In this document: positions 7,050 through 14,762 of the stretch, piece after piece | How the letters are laid out: every line of letters begins with the position of its first letter | How positions within the stretch are numbered: the first letter of the stretch is position 1 | Source of the DNA: an uncultured Anaeromusa sp. | GTDB taxonomy: Bacteria > Bacillota > Negativicutes > Anaeromusales > Anaeromusaceae | NCBI RefSeq assembly: GCF_963668665.1 | Contig: NZ_OY764902.1 | Coordinates: 1,491,501-1,555,500 of the forward strand | Direction of reading: 5' to 3' | Length of the DNA: 64,000 nucleotides | Program-made: the position numbers and the translations under genes | Notes under the pieces: generated by a model | Told to the model about the DNA's origin: nothing | What the model saw: the letters and a program-made list of their open reading frames with translations, nothing else | Databases searched by the model: none

Positions 7050-8486
7050 TTAACGCAGAGATTCCTCGCTTACTGTTTGCGAAGCTAAGGGGCTGGCAAC
7101 AGGGCTGAAGGGAGGAGTCCGCAGGGGAGAGCCGGTCATAAGATCCTGATAAGAATAACCGCGTTCTCCGTGTTCGGTAACGTCCATGCCCTGAATCTGC
7201 TGTTCTTCATCAGCCTGGATTTGCAAGAAAAGACTAATGGCTTTGATGATGATAAAGGTCATTACTGCTGCGAAAATCCAGCTGGCGCCTACGCCTACGC
7301 ATTGCTTTAGCAATTGGTCAGCATTTCCGTAGAGTAAGCCGTCAGCACCGGCGGAATTAACAGCGGCAGAGGAGAACACGCCGGTAAGCAGAGCGCCGAA
7401 GGTGCCGCCAACGCCGTGTACGCCGAAAGCGTCGAGAGAATCGTCATAGCCCAATTTTTGTTTGGCGATAGCTACGGAGAAGAAGCAAATAGCGCCGCCG
7501 ATGAGGCCCATGATTATGGCGGAGGGAACCGTTACAAAACCGGCAGCTGGCGTGATGATAACTAAGCCTGCAATACAACCGGAAGCGGCCCCTAAGATGG
7601 TGGGCTTTCCGTTGTGCACCCATTCTGCGGCAACCCAGGAAACGGTAGCAGCTGCCGCTGCTACATGGGTGGTTACGAAAGCGATAGCGGCTAAACCGCT
7701 TGCGCCAAGGGCGCTGCCGGCATTGAAGCCAAACCATCCAAACCAGAGCAGGGCTGCGCCGAGAACGGTCATCGGTAAATGATGAGGGGCCATGACTTCG
7801 TTTCCATAGCCTTTGCGTTTGCCGATCATCAGTGCAAATACTAAACCGGAAACGCCGGAAATGATGTGTACAACCGTGCCGCCGGCGAAATCAAGCACCC
7901 CGTAATCGCGCAACCAGCCGCCTACGCCCCAAACCCAATGCGCAACAGGGTCGTATACTAAAGTCGCCCAAAGAGTAACAAATGCGATATATGCAGGAAA
8001 TTTAACCCGTGCAGCGACAGAGCCGGAAATGATGGCTGGAGTAATGATGGCGAACACACCTTGGAAAATCATAAATACCAAATGTGGAATGGTGGCAGAA
8101 TAGTCAGCGTTAGGGTCTGGACCGACCGTATCTAGAGCAAACCAATCTAAATTTCCAATAAGGCCGTTTGTATCAGGACCGAACGCCAGCGAATAACCAA
8201 AAAGAACCCATTGGAGGGAAATAACACCTAAACAGATAAAACTTTGCATGATAACACTAAGAACGTTCTTGCTACGGGACATACCCCCGTAGAACAAGGC
8301 CAACGCGGGGGTCATCATCATGACTAATGCGGCGCTTATGAGGACGAAAGCTGTATCGCCGGTATCAATTTTAGCGGCTTCTGCCGCGGGAGCTGCATCG
8401 CCGTCAGCAGCGAAAGCGATAGGAGCAACAAACAACGTGAGCATGAGCAAAATGCCTAAAATGGTGCTTAGTTTTTTTACGTTCAT
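7050..8486 (-). CDS. amtB: Ammonium transporter with signal peptide
   Basis: 478 aa from ATG 8486, which has an AAAGGGG site; the frame also opens upstream to a GTG at 8630 but that stretch is leader. Residues 1-26 form a cleavable signal peptide (ending AFA-A), usual for Amt proteins. Eleven transmembrane helices follow with family motifs such as ALFYGGMSRSKNVLSV, DFAGGTVVHIISG and the pore-region FGVHGVGGTFGALLTG with its conserved His. The C-terminal cytoplasmic tail is longer than usual. Amt channels conduct NH3/NH4+ and are known to carry methylammonium, which may matter next to the methylamine operon. The leader carries an attenuator-like hairpin. Confidence 0.95.
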   Translation of the reverse strand: MNVKKLSTILGILLMLTLFVAPIAFAADGDAAPAAEAAKIDTGDTAFVLISAALVMMMTPALALFYGGMSRSKNVLSVIMQSFICLGVISLQWVLFGYSLAFGPDTNGLIGNLDWFALDTVGPDPNADYSATIPHLVFMIFQGVFAIITPAIISGSVAARVKFPAYIAFVTLWATLVYDPVAHWVWGVGGWLRDYGVLDFAGGTVVHIISGVSGLVFALMIGKRKGYGNEVMAPHHLPMTVLGAALLWFGWFGFNAGSALGASGLAAIAFVTTHVAAAAATVSWVAAEWVHNGKPTILGAASGCIAGLVIITPAAGFVTVPSAIIMGLIGGAICFFSVAIAKQKLGYDDSLDAFGVHGVGGTFGALLTGVFSSAAVNSAGADGLLYGNADQLLKQCVGVGASWIFAAVMTFIIIKAISLFLQIQADEEQQIQGMDVTEHGERGYSYQDLMTGSPLRTPPFSPVASPLASQTVSEESLR

Positions 8487-8578
8487 GGCAAAAGCCCCTT
8501 TCTGTAATACATTATTATAAAAAATATGAAAACGAGGAAAAACGTTAGAATGGTAGAGTGCGAAGCACGTTCCGCACG

Positions 8579-8620
8579 CTAGAGCAGCCACTGTTGAAAT
8601 AAAAGAAATCGTTTTTTCAT
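8579..8620 (-). CDS. Putative 13-residue leader peptide in the amtB leader
   Basis: A full-consensus ribosome binding site (CGGAGGTGATT) sits 6-7 nt before an ATG opening MKKRFLLFQQWLL and a TAG stop. It lies between the leader hairpin (8653-8717) and the amtB start. The site is stronger than amtB's own. Whether it is translated, and whether it couples to or regulates amtB, is inference. The frame is not in phase with amtB. Confidence 0.45.
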   Translation of the reverse strand: MKKRFLLFQQWLL

Positions 8621-8652
8621 TGCGAATCACCTCCGAATTATGTTTTTTGATT

Positions 8653-8717
8653 AATAATAAAAACCGACGCTTATGCAGGTTGCTGGCTGTTTAAGGCTCA
8701 ACCTGTATAAGCGCCGG
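8653..8717 (-). terminator. Terminator-like hairpin in the amtB leader (candidate attenuator)
   Basis: On the minus strand, an arm reading CCGGCGCTTATACAGGTTG pairs with CAACCTGCATAAGCGTCGG (one C-A mismatch and one wobble), followed by TTTTTATTATT. It lies downstream of a likely amtB promoter and about 170 nt upstream of the gene, so full transcription would need read-through. Confidence 0.65.
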
Positions 8718-8773
8718 TGCTTATTAAAAACGGCTCATAACGGTAGTTTTTTATTTGAATTTGGATTGGCTAA

Positions 8774-8803
8774 ATTATAAACCTAAGTTCGTCAAAAAAG
8801 CAA
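8774..8803 (-). promoter_or_regulatory. Likely sigma-A promoter of amtB-glnK
   Basis: On the minus strand TTGCTT (8803-8798) and TATAAT (8779-8774) are separated by 18 nt. Transcription from here would pass through the leader hairpin and the 13-codon leader frame. Confidence 0.55.
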
Positions 8804-8879
8804 CATGTTTTTACAAAAAAAGTGAAAAAAGTTTTATGAGTGGACAAAAACGTAAAATGTATTTTTAATAAGAAGATGA

Positions 8880-8908
8880 TTGACAGAAAAAAATGGTATG
8901 GTTATGAT
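8880..8908 (+). promoter_or_regulatory. Consensus sigma-A promoter of the stand-alone corrinoid protein gene
   Basis: TTGACA (8880-8885), 17-nt spacer, TATGAT (8903-8908). The start would be about 8915, directly before a terminator hairpin. Confidence 0.75.
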
Positions 8909-8931
8909 GGATATAAGTAAAGAAGAACAAT

Positions 8932-8962
8932 GACGTTCTGGCGTAAGCCAGGCGTCTTTTTT
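8932..8962 (+). terminator. Leader terminator (attenuator) before the corrinoid protein gene
   Basis: GACG-CTGGC pairs with GCCAG-CGTC around a GTAA tetraloop (with a TT bulge and a G bulge), followed by six T residues (8957-8962). It lies within about 50 nt of the predicted transcription start and 17 nt before the start codon. This is the geometry of conditional termination. Confidence 0.65.
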
Positions 8963-8978
8963 AGTAAGGGGGAGCCTT

Positions 8979-9665
8979 ATGCGTCCAGATCAAATTTTAC
9001 GTAATTTGCAGCGTTCTGTAGAAGAAATGGAAGTAGCGTTGGCGGAAGCAGCTGCGCAAGAAGCGATTGCCGCCGGTACGGATCCTGTTTTAGCGATTAA
9101 TGACGGCTTGGCGTTGGGGATGAAAACGGTTAGCGATCTTTTTGATGAGGGAGAGGCGTTTGTTCCTCATCTGCTAGTGGCGGCAGAGGCTTTTGAGACG
9201 GGGGCGTCCATCTTGGCAGGCTCAATGGAAAAAGGAGCTGCCGAGCTTCATGCTCGGGGTAAGGTTTTGATTTTTACCGTAAAAGGAGATATACATGATA
9301 TCGGGAAAAATATTGTGAAGACTATGCTGCAGGCAAATGGCTTTCAGGTAGTTGATTTGGGAAGAGATGTGTCGGCGAAGGAAGCGGTGACGCAAGCGAT
9401 GGCGCAAAATGTCGACATTATTGTAGCGGCGGCATTGATGCGAACCACCATGCCGGAGCAGAGGGAATTGGTGCTCGAATTGCAGGAATCAGGCGTTCGA
9501 GAACGTTTTCAATGCTTATTTGGAGGCGCCCCGGTATCGAAGGAGTGGGTTGTGGAAATTGGAGGAGACGCTTACGCCAGCTCGGCCTCTGAGGCGGTGG
9601 AAATAGCTAAAGAGCTGATGGCGGAGAAGCGTGCTAAGTACTTGAAAGAGTTGATGCAGTCTTGA
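8979..9665 (+). CDS. Stand-alone methyltransferase corrinoid protein (MtmC/MttC family)
   Basis: 228-aa B12-binding protein. Residues about 1-85 form the four-helix cap (MRPDQILRNLQ... FVPHLLVAAEAFETG) and the rest a Rossmann-like cobalamin domain. That domain has GDIHDIGKNIVKTML, the D-x-H-x-x-G motif whose His is the lower axial cobalt ligand, and later GGAPVSKEW. It closely resembles the MtmC protein encoded at 10613. No methyltransferase gene is adjacent on either side, so its substrate partner must be elsewhere. It may serve a second methylamine or methyl-donor system. Transcribed from a consensus promoter behind an attenuator-like hairpin. Confidence 0.9.
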   Translation: MRPDQILRNLQRSVEEMEVALAEAAAQEAIAAGTDPVLAINDGLALGMKTVSDLFDEGEAFVPHLLVAAEAFETGASILAGSMEKGAAELHARGKVLIFTVKGDIHDIGKNIVKTMLQANGFQVVDLGRDVSAKEAVTQAMAQNVDIIVAAALMRTTMPEQRELVLELQESGVRERFQCLFGGAPVSKEWVVEIGGDAYASSASEAVEIAKELMAEKRAKYLKELMQS

Positions 9666-9745
9666 CATTTCTTGGCTGGATTGATACGATGATCCTGTTT
9701 TAAGTAATGATTTTCAAGTAGGACAAGATTGAAAAAGGTGAGTAT

Positions 9746-10222
9746 ATGCCAAGGGTTGCAGTTGCGATTGAATTGACGGATGCGGAACGAGCAGAACTGG
9801 GAAAAAACGCTAAAAGCCATAAGGTGGAACGACGCTTGCATCTTCGCTCGCGTATTATTTTACTAGCGGCGGAGGGAAAAGAGTGCGTGGAGATTGCTTC
9901 GCTGGTTGGTGTTTCGGAAAAAACCTGCCGGAAATGGCGAGCGCGATTTGCCGAGAAGCGGATGGCTGGAATTTTGGACTTGGAGCGCAGTGGCGCACCG
10001 GATGTGTTTTCTGAAGAAGAACGCTTGATGATTATTCGTTTGGCCTGCGAACCACCTTTGGAGCCCAAAAACTGGACATTGGCGTATTTAACGGAGTTGG
10101 CGGTTCGAGAGCTGGGGCGATCGATTTCTATAGAGACCGTGCGAAAAATTTTGAAATCCGCGGATAGCCGAAGCGCATTGATCCCGCCGAGTAAGCATGA
10201 ACTTTATATTAAAAAGAAGTAG
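9746..10222 (+). CDS. IS630-type HTH protein without a transposase domain (possible regulator)
   Basis: 158 aa, starting with a GGTGAGTAT site. It has a homeodomain-like HTH (about residues 35-65: VEIASLVGVSEKTCRKWRARF) and a second winged-HTH-like part (about 95-140: LTELAVRELGRSISIETVRKIL). This is the N-terminal DNA-binding half of IS630-family transposases. The DDE catalytic domain is absent: the protein ends neatly after HELYIKKK, and I find no remnant of it downstream. It is either a truncated transposase or a domesticated regulator placed between two corrinoid protein genes. No terminal repeats were seen. Confidence 0.65.
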   Translation: MPRVAVAIELTDAERAELGKNAKSHKVERRLHLRSRIILLAAEGKECVEIASLVGVSEKTCRKWRARFAEKRMAGILDLERSGAPDVFSEEERLMIIRLACEPPLEPKNWTLAYLTELAVRELGRSISIETVRKILKSADSRSALIPPSKHELYIKKK

Positions 10223-10372
10223 CGATGCAAAGAAGCAATTCTGAGCGTCGCTTTTTCTTTACTGGCCTTAAACGGGAAAGAATTTAATAGAAAAAATAAT
10301 TGGGATGCAATGTTTATCAATGAAATAAAGGGTTTATATGAATTTTGAGATGAATTTAAAATAAAAAAGGTA

Positions 10373-10401
10373 TTGCAAGCGGTTTTAGCAAGTGCTATAA
10401 T
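10373..10401 (+). promoter_or_regulatory. Likely promoter of the methylamine/pyrrolysine operon
   Basis: TTGCAA (10373-10378), 17-nt spacer, TATAAT (10396-10401). The predicted start (about 10408) lies just before a terminator-like hairpin, giving a leader of about 205 nt before mtmC. The rest of 10223-10372 is AT-rich with no gene. Confidence 0.7.
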
Positions 10402-10430
10402 GCGACTCAAAGGACATCAAGTAAAAAGTT

Positions 10431-10495
10431 ACCGTTATTTTCTGGTGGATTTTACAAAGAGGTAAAATCCACTCTGGAGAATAGCGGTATTTTTT
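10431..10495 (+). terminator. Two-tier terminator-like hairpin in the mtmC leader (candidate riboregulator)
   Basis: Outer arms ACCGTTATT (10431-10439) and AATAGCGGT (10480-10488) enclose a perfect 11-bp inner hairpin, GTGGATTTTAC (10445-10455) with GTAAAATCCAC (10462-10472). A T6 run (10490-10495) follows. Next comes a region with two alternative folds: CCC-GAAA-GGG within GGAT...ATCC, or GGGGA-TGA-TCCCC (about 10501-10527). I do not recognise a known riboswitch class. Confidence 0.6.
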
Positions 10496-10612
10496 ATACG
10501 GATGGTCCCGAAAGGGGATGATCCCCGAAGAAAGGCGGTGAACCAAAAGAGATTTCTGAAGGGATAGCCGTAAAGAATTAGTAACTTGGGAATGACGGGA
10601 GGCGAAAATAGC

Positions 10613-11272
10613 ATGAGTCAGGCCGAAATTTTGGAAAAATTAAAAACCGCAGTAGAAGAAATGGACAGCGATTTGGCGGAAGCCGCTGCCAAGGAGGCCA
10701 TTGCCGCCGGTGTTGAACCGTTGGTGGCTATCAATGATGGTCTTGGCGCCGGCATGAAGACCATGAGCGATCTTTTTGACGAAGGCGAAGTATTTGTGCC
10801 GCAGCTGGTAGTGGCAGCAGAAGCGTTTGACGCTGCGGTAGCGATTTTGAAGGAAGCCATACCAGATGATCAAAAAGACCAGGCTTCCAAAGGCAAGGTT
10901 CTTTTGTATACCGTGCAAGGCGATATTCATGACATCGGCAAGAACATTGTTAAAACGATGATGTCTGCCAGCGGCTTTGATGTTATTGACTTAGGGCGCG
11001 ACGTATTGACCGAAGAGGTAGTGAAGCAAGCGAAAGAACATAAAGTCGATATCATCGCCGGTGCGGCTTTGATGACTACTACCATGCCGGGACAGCGAGA
11101 TGTCATCAGCATTCTAAAAGAAGAAGGCATCCGCGATCAATTTAAATGCATGTTTGGCGGCGCTCCGGTATCTCCGGAATGGGTAGAGAAGATTGGCGGA
11201 GACGCTTATGCGGAAACTGCTTCAGAGGCAGTGGAAAAAGCAAAAGCGCTGGTTGCAGAATTACGGGGGTGA
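10613..11272 (+). CDS. mtmC: Monomethylamine corrinoid protein
   Basis: 219-aa corrinoid carrier. The ATG at 10613 follows GGGAGGCGAAAATAGC; the upstream in-frame ATG at 10586 lacks a better site. N-terminal helical cap (about 1-85), then the cobalamin domain with GDIHDIGKNIVKTMMSASGF (His ligand) and GGAPVSPEW near the end. It receives the methyl group from monomethylamine through MtmB and passes it to a UroD-fold methyltransferase. It ends 6 bp before mtmB, which fixes its assignment as MtmC. Highly similar in layout to the paralogue at 8979. Confidence 0.93.
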   Translation: MSQAEILEKLKTAVEEMDSDLAEAAAKEAIAAGVEPLVAINDGLGAGMKTMSDLFDEGEVFVPQLVVAAEAFDAAVAILKEAIPDDQKDQASKGKVLLYTVQGDIHDIGKNIVKTMMSASGFDVIDLGRDVLTEEVVKQAKEHKVDIIAGAALMTTTMPGQRDVISILKEEGIRDQFKCMFGGAPVSPEWVEKIGGDAYAETASEAVEKAKALVAELRG

Positions 11273-11278
11273 GTAATA

Positions 11279-12673
11279 ATGGCAATTGCTAAGACGCTAA
11301 CTGTTTTTGATATTTATGAGCGTGCAAAAACGGGCCCCAAAGTGGAAGAAAAAGAATGGGATTTTAAAACCATTCCACAGACTGCGGCTCGTTTGAAGAA
11401 AAAGTACGACATTAAGATGGACAAAAAAACCATCATACCTACGGATAAAACGCTGATCAATAATTTGTTCCAAGCAGGCTTAGAAATGCTGGTCGAATGC
11501 GGTATTTACTGCATTGACACCAATCGGGTCATTAAGTATACCAAGGACGAAGTCATGGCCGCCATTAAAAGCGCGCCAGAATACGCGATTTATGGCGAAG
11601 GCAAGGAAGCGGTCGTAATGAAGCCCCGCAGTCATGAGGCGACGGTAGCTCCTATCATTCAAGGCGGTCCGACCGGAGCTCCTTGTTCAGAAGAGCATTT
11701 TCTGGCCATTCATCAGTCTTATGCGCAAGAACCTTTGGTAAATACCATTGTGGACGGCGTACTGGAGACGATCAAAGGCTATGACCCGACTCCCGGCAGC
11801 CCGTGGGAGATTGCAGCCGTTAAATCGGAAGCATTGTTCGTGCGGGCGGCGCAAGACCGTGCTGGTCGCAGAGGGATGGGGCTTTAGGGGAATGAAACTT
11901 CTTTATCGCCGGCAGGAGTTATTGCAGCAGACTTCCCCGGCGGCATGAGGCCTTCTGATAGCCATGAAGTATCCCAGCTCAATGAGCTGAAAATCGATGT
12001 AGGTGCATTGGTTTTCACCGCTCATTATCAACTGGCCGGGAATCTCATCATGTGCGAACAGATGCCTATTTATGGCGGATACGCAGGCGGGTTGGAAGAA
12101 ACAACCATCGTGGACGTAGCCACCACCATCAATGCCTTTGTAATGACAGGGGCGACCTGGCACTTGGATGGCCCTGTCCATGTGCGTTGGGGCATTACGA
12201 CAGCTAGAGAGGCTCTGGCGGTTGCAGGCCACTGCGCTATGGCTATAGAAGCCAATACCCATTTGATGCTGGGAAATCAGTACTATACCTTGGCAGGTCC
12301 GTGTACGGTTATGTGCTTGCTGGAAACAGCTGCGCAGGCTATTACGGATACGGCCAGCGGCCGCGAAGTACTTTCCGGCGTGGCCGCCAGCAAAGGCGTA
12401 GCTACCAACTTCACTACCGGTCTGGAAGCGCGCATGATGGCGGAAGCCGCTTGGGCGGTAGCCGGTATGGAAACAGCCAAGGTCAACGAGATTTTGGATA
12501 AACTGGTAGCCATGTATGAAAAGAATTACAAGACGGCGCCGAAGGGCAAATCCTTCACAGAATGCTATGATGTGAAAAAGCTGACGCCGACGCAAGAATA
12601 TCTTGATGTATATGACGAAGCCGTAAAGATTCTTACGGATTTAGGTTTGGACTACTGGAGCAAGCAGCAATAA
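11279..12673 (+). CDS. mtmB: Monomethylamine methyltransferase with in-frame amber codon (pyrrolysine)
   Basis: 464 codons including one TAG at 11885-11887, codon 203. Reading through it joins two halves that both match archaeal MtmB. Before the amber codon the sequence is AGRRGMGL; after it come GNETSLSPAG, GGMRPSDSHEVSQLNELKID and then EQMPIFGG-like EQMPIYGGYAGG. The amber position corresponds to the pyrrolysine of characterised MtmB (residue 202). The two halves are in the same frame with nothing missing. The N-terminus (LTVFDIYERAKTGPKVEEKEWD) also matches. The enzyme demethylates monomethylamine onto MtmC, with the pyrrolysine imine holding the amine. It ends with TAA, followed by tRNA-Pyl 77 bp later. 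Confidence 0.96.
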
Positions 12674-12750
12674 GCGGCTGGAGCGATTTCCTGTGGAGCG
12701 CTTCCAGCAATAGCGGCAGCGCTCTACAGGGATTTTCCCTGTATAACTGT

Positions 12751-12822
12751 GGAGAATGGATCGTAGAGATCACATGGACTCTAACTCCATGCAGCCGGGT
12801 GCGACTCCCGGATTCTCCGCCA
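12751..12822 (+). tRNA. pylT: tRNA-Pyl (anticodon CUA)
   Basis: 72 nt including an encoded CCA. Acceptor arms GGAGAAT (12751-12757) and ATTCTCC (12812-12818), G discriminator. D stem GATC/GATC with a 5-nt loop; a single base before the anticodon stem; anticodon stem of six pairs (CATGGA/TCCATG); loop CTCTAAC with anticodon CTA at 12781-12783. The variable region is only three bases; T stem CCGGG/CCCGG. The six-pair anticodon stem, tiny D loop and short variable region are the special features of tRNA-Pyl that PylRS recognises. It lies between mtmB and the activase gene, in the operon's orientation. Confidence 0.97.
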
Positions 12823-12845
12823 AATATTTTCAGGGAGATGAGAAA

Positions 12846-14762
12846 ATGGAATATGCAGTACTTTTTCAACCGCTTGGATATACAGGGCAGTTTGAAGCAG
12901 GGACTTCACTGCTGGACGCTGCAAGACGGACGGGCGTTTTTTTAGAAGCGCCATGCGGCGGTAATGGTCGCTGCGGAAAATGCAAGGTGCGCTTGATGTC
13001 CGTAGAAACGGACTGGAAAGAAAAAGAAAAAGAGTTGTTAACGCCGGAGGAACTGCAGGCAGGGTATCGTCTGGCTTGTTGTGTGGCTATCGAACATTCG
13101 CTGCAGGTGGAAATACCGGAAACAAGCTGTAGAGCGCGGCAGAGAGTTATGGTAGACGGTGTGCAGCGGTCTTGCTTATTGAGACCCGCTGTTTCGCAGA
13201 TATGTGTTGAATTGAATAAGCCTACTTTAGAAGACGCGGAGGATGATTTTAGCCGCTTGCAAAAAATGCTGCAAAGCCGGCTTATTCAAAGCAACAAGCG
13301 TCTGTGTATCGATCCGTTGGCCTTGGCGGAGCTTCCTGGTTCATTGCGCCGGAATCGCGGCTGGGGAGCGGTAAGCGTGACGTTGTGGAAAGAAAAAGAA
13401 ATTATTGCCGTGGAAGCGGGGGCGGGAAGCGGTCTGTATGGAGCCGCTTTTGATATTGGGACGACTACGCTGGCCGGGTACTTGTGCGATTTGCAGGATG
13501 GCCGGGTTGTTGCGCAGGCGTCAAGGGTCAATAGCCAGGTGTCCTATGGAGATGATGTGCTTTCTCGCATCAGCGCCGCAGAAGGCACAGAAGGGATAAA
13601 AACCTTGCGGAAAGCGGTGCTGGAAGATTTGAACGCAATGTTGGCAGAAATGGCGTTGCAGGCGGAGATTGCCTTGGCGTCAGTAAGCGACATCGTGACG
13701 GTTTGCAACACGGTGATGCATCATTTATTTCTTGGATTAAGCCCGAAAGCGGTGGGCGTAGCGCCGTTTGTGGCGGTGTTGAAAGAAGCCGCCGATGTGA
13801 AAGCCAGAGATATTGGAGTGAAGAGCGTAGCGCCGGGGTGTTATGTTCATTGCTTGCCGTTGGAGGCAGGGTTTGTCGGAGCGGATAACGTGGCGGCGTT
13901 GCTTTCGGAACGGCCCTACATGGAAAAGAAGCTGACGTTGTTGGTGGACATCGGCACGAATGGTGAAATTAATCTTAGTGACAGCAACCAGATCTACACT
14001 GCGTCTTGCGCTACCGGTCCAGCGTTAGAGGGCGCGCAAATTCGTTTTGGCATGCGAGCCGCTTCAGGCGCGATTGAGGCGGTAGAGCTGGCGGAAGCGA
14101 CGGGGGCTCCACAACTTCGTGTGATTGGCGGACAGAAGCCTTCCGGCATTTGCGGCAGCGGCATTATTGACGCGGTGGCTGTATTGTTTAAGACCGGCAT
14201 TATTAAATCGGACGGGACGTTTCGCAAGGATATGGCTTTGCCGCGGGTACGGCGCGGCGCGGATGGAAAATGGGAATATGTGCTTGCTTGGGCGGAGGAA
14301 AGCTTACACGGCGACGATATCGCTGTAACGCAGTCGGATGTGCGTGCGGTGCAGTTGGCCAAAGCGGCCTTGTATGCCGGAGCGAAAATGCTTTTGCGCC
14401 GGTGCGGCGCCGGGAGAGTGGAACGCATCGTTTTGGCCGGGGCGTTTGGAAGCTACATTAATAAAGAAAATGCAATGGTTTTGGGGTTGATTCCGGATTG
14501 CGACTTAGACCAGGTAATCGCCGTTGGCAACGCCGCCGGAGAAGGCGCTAAACGGGCGCTTTTAGACAGGGAAGAGCGTGAAGAGGCAAGGCGCATTGTC
14601 GGAAAAGTACATTTTGTCGAGACGGCAGCGGAAAAAGACTTTCAGGAAGAGTTTATGCAGGCGATGTATCTGCCGCATAAGAGCGATTCGTTTCCCCATG
14701 TGCAGCATATTTTGGCGAACATACCCGGAGCCTCCTCTTCCTTAAAGGGGGCGATATTGTGA
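12846..14762 (+). CDS. RACo/RamA-type reductive activator of corrinoid proteins
   Basis: 638 aa from ATG 12846 (GGGAGATGAGAAA site); the longer open frame runs through the tRNA gene and is not coding. The N-terminal [2Fe-2S] ferredoxin domain has Cys37, Cys43 and Cys46 in CGGNGRCGKC, plus a further Cys in the LACC segment about 40 residues later. A linker follows, then the large ASKHA ATPase domain with AFDIGTTTLAGYL, TLLVDIGTNGEI, ICGSGIID and VLAGAFGSYIN. Such proteins use ATP to reduce accidentally oxidised Co(II) corrinoid back to Co(I). This is the bacterial RACo architecture, not the archaeal two-[4Fe-4S] RamA, but the job is the same. It overlaps the next gene by GTGA. Confidence 0.92.
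   Translation: MEYAVLFQPLGYTGQFEAGTSLLDAARRTGVFLEAPCGGNGRCGKCKVRLMSVETDWKEKEKELLTPEELQAGYRLACCVAIEHSLQVEIPETSCRARQRVMVDGVQRSCLLRPAVSQICVELNKPTLEDAEDDFSRLQKMLQSRLIQSNKRLCIDPLALAELPGSLRRNRGWGAVSVTLWKEKEIIAVEAGAGSGLYGAAFDIGTTTLAGYLCDLQDGRVVAQASRVNSQVSYGDDVLSRISAAEGTEGIKTLRKAVLEDLNAMLAEMALQAEIALASVSDIVTVCNTVMHHLFLGLSPKAVGVAPFVAVLKEAADVKARDIGVKSVAPGCYVHCLPLEAGFVGADNVAALLSERPYMEKKLTLLVDIGTNGEINLSDSNQIYTASCATGPALEGAQIRFGMRAASGAIEAVELAEATGAPQLRVIGGQKPSGICGSGIIDAVAVLFKTGIIKSDGTFRKDMALPRVRRGADGKWEYVLAWAEESLHGDDIAVTQSDVRAVQLAKAALYAGAKMLLRRCGAGRVERIVLAGAFGSYINKENAMVLGLIPDCDLDQVIAVGNAAGEGAKRALLDREEREEARRIVGKVHFVETAAEKDFQEEFMQAMYLPHKSDSFPHVQHILANIPGASSSLKGAIL

Noticed and set aside
10223..10612. Cobalamin riboswitch before mtmC
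   Set aside because: No B12-box (GCCACTG-like) or typical aptamer core was found in the leader.
12756..12845. Longer start for the activase running through the tRNA gene
   Set aside because: The extra codons are the tRNA-Pyl sequence itself; ATG 12846 has a good ribosome site and matches the ferredoxin-domain start.
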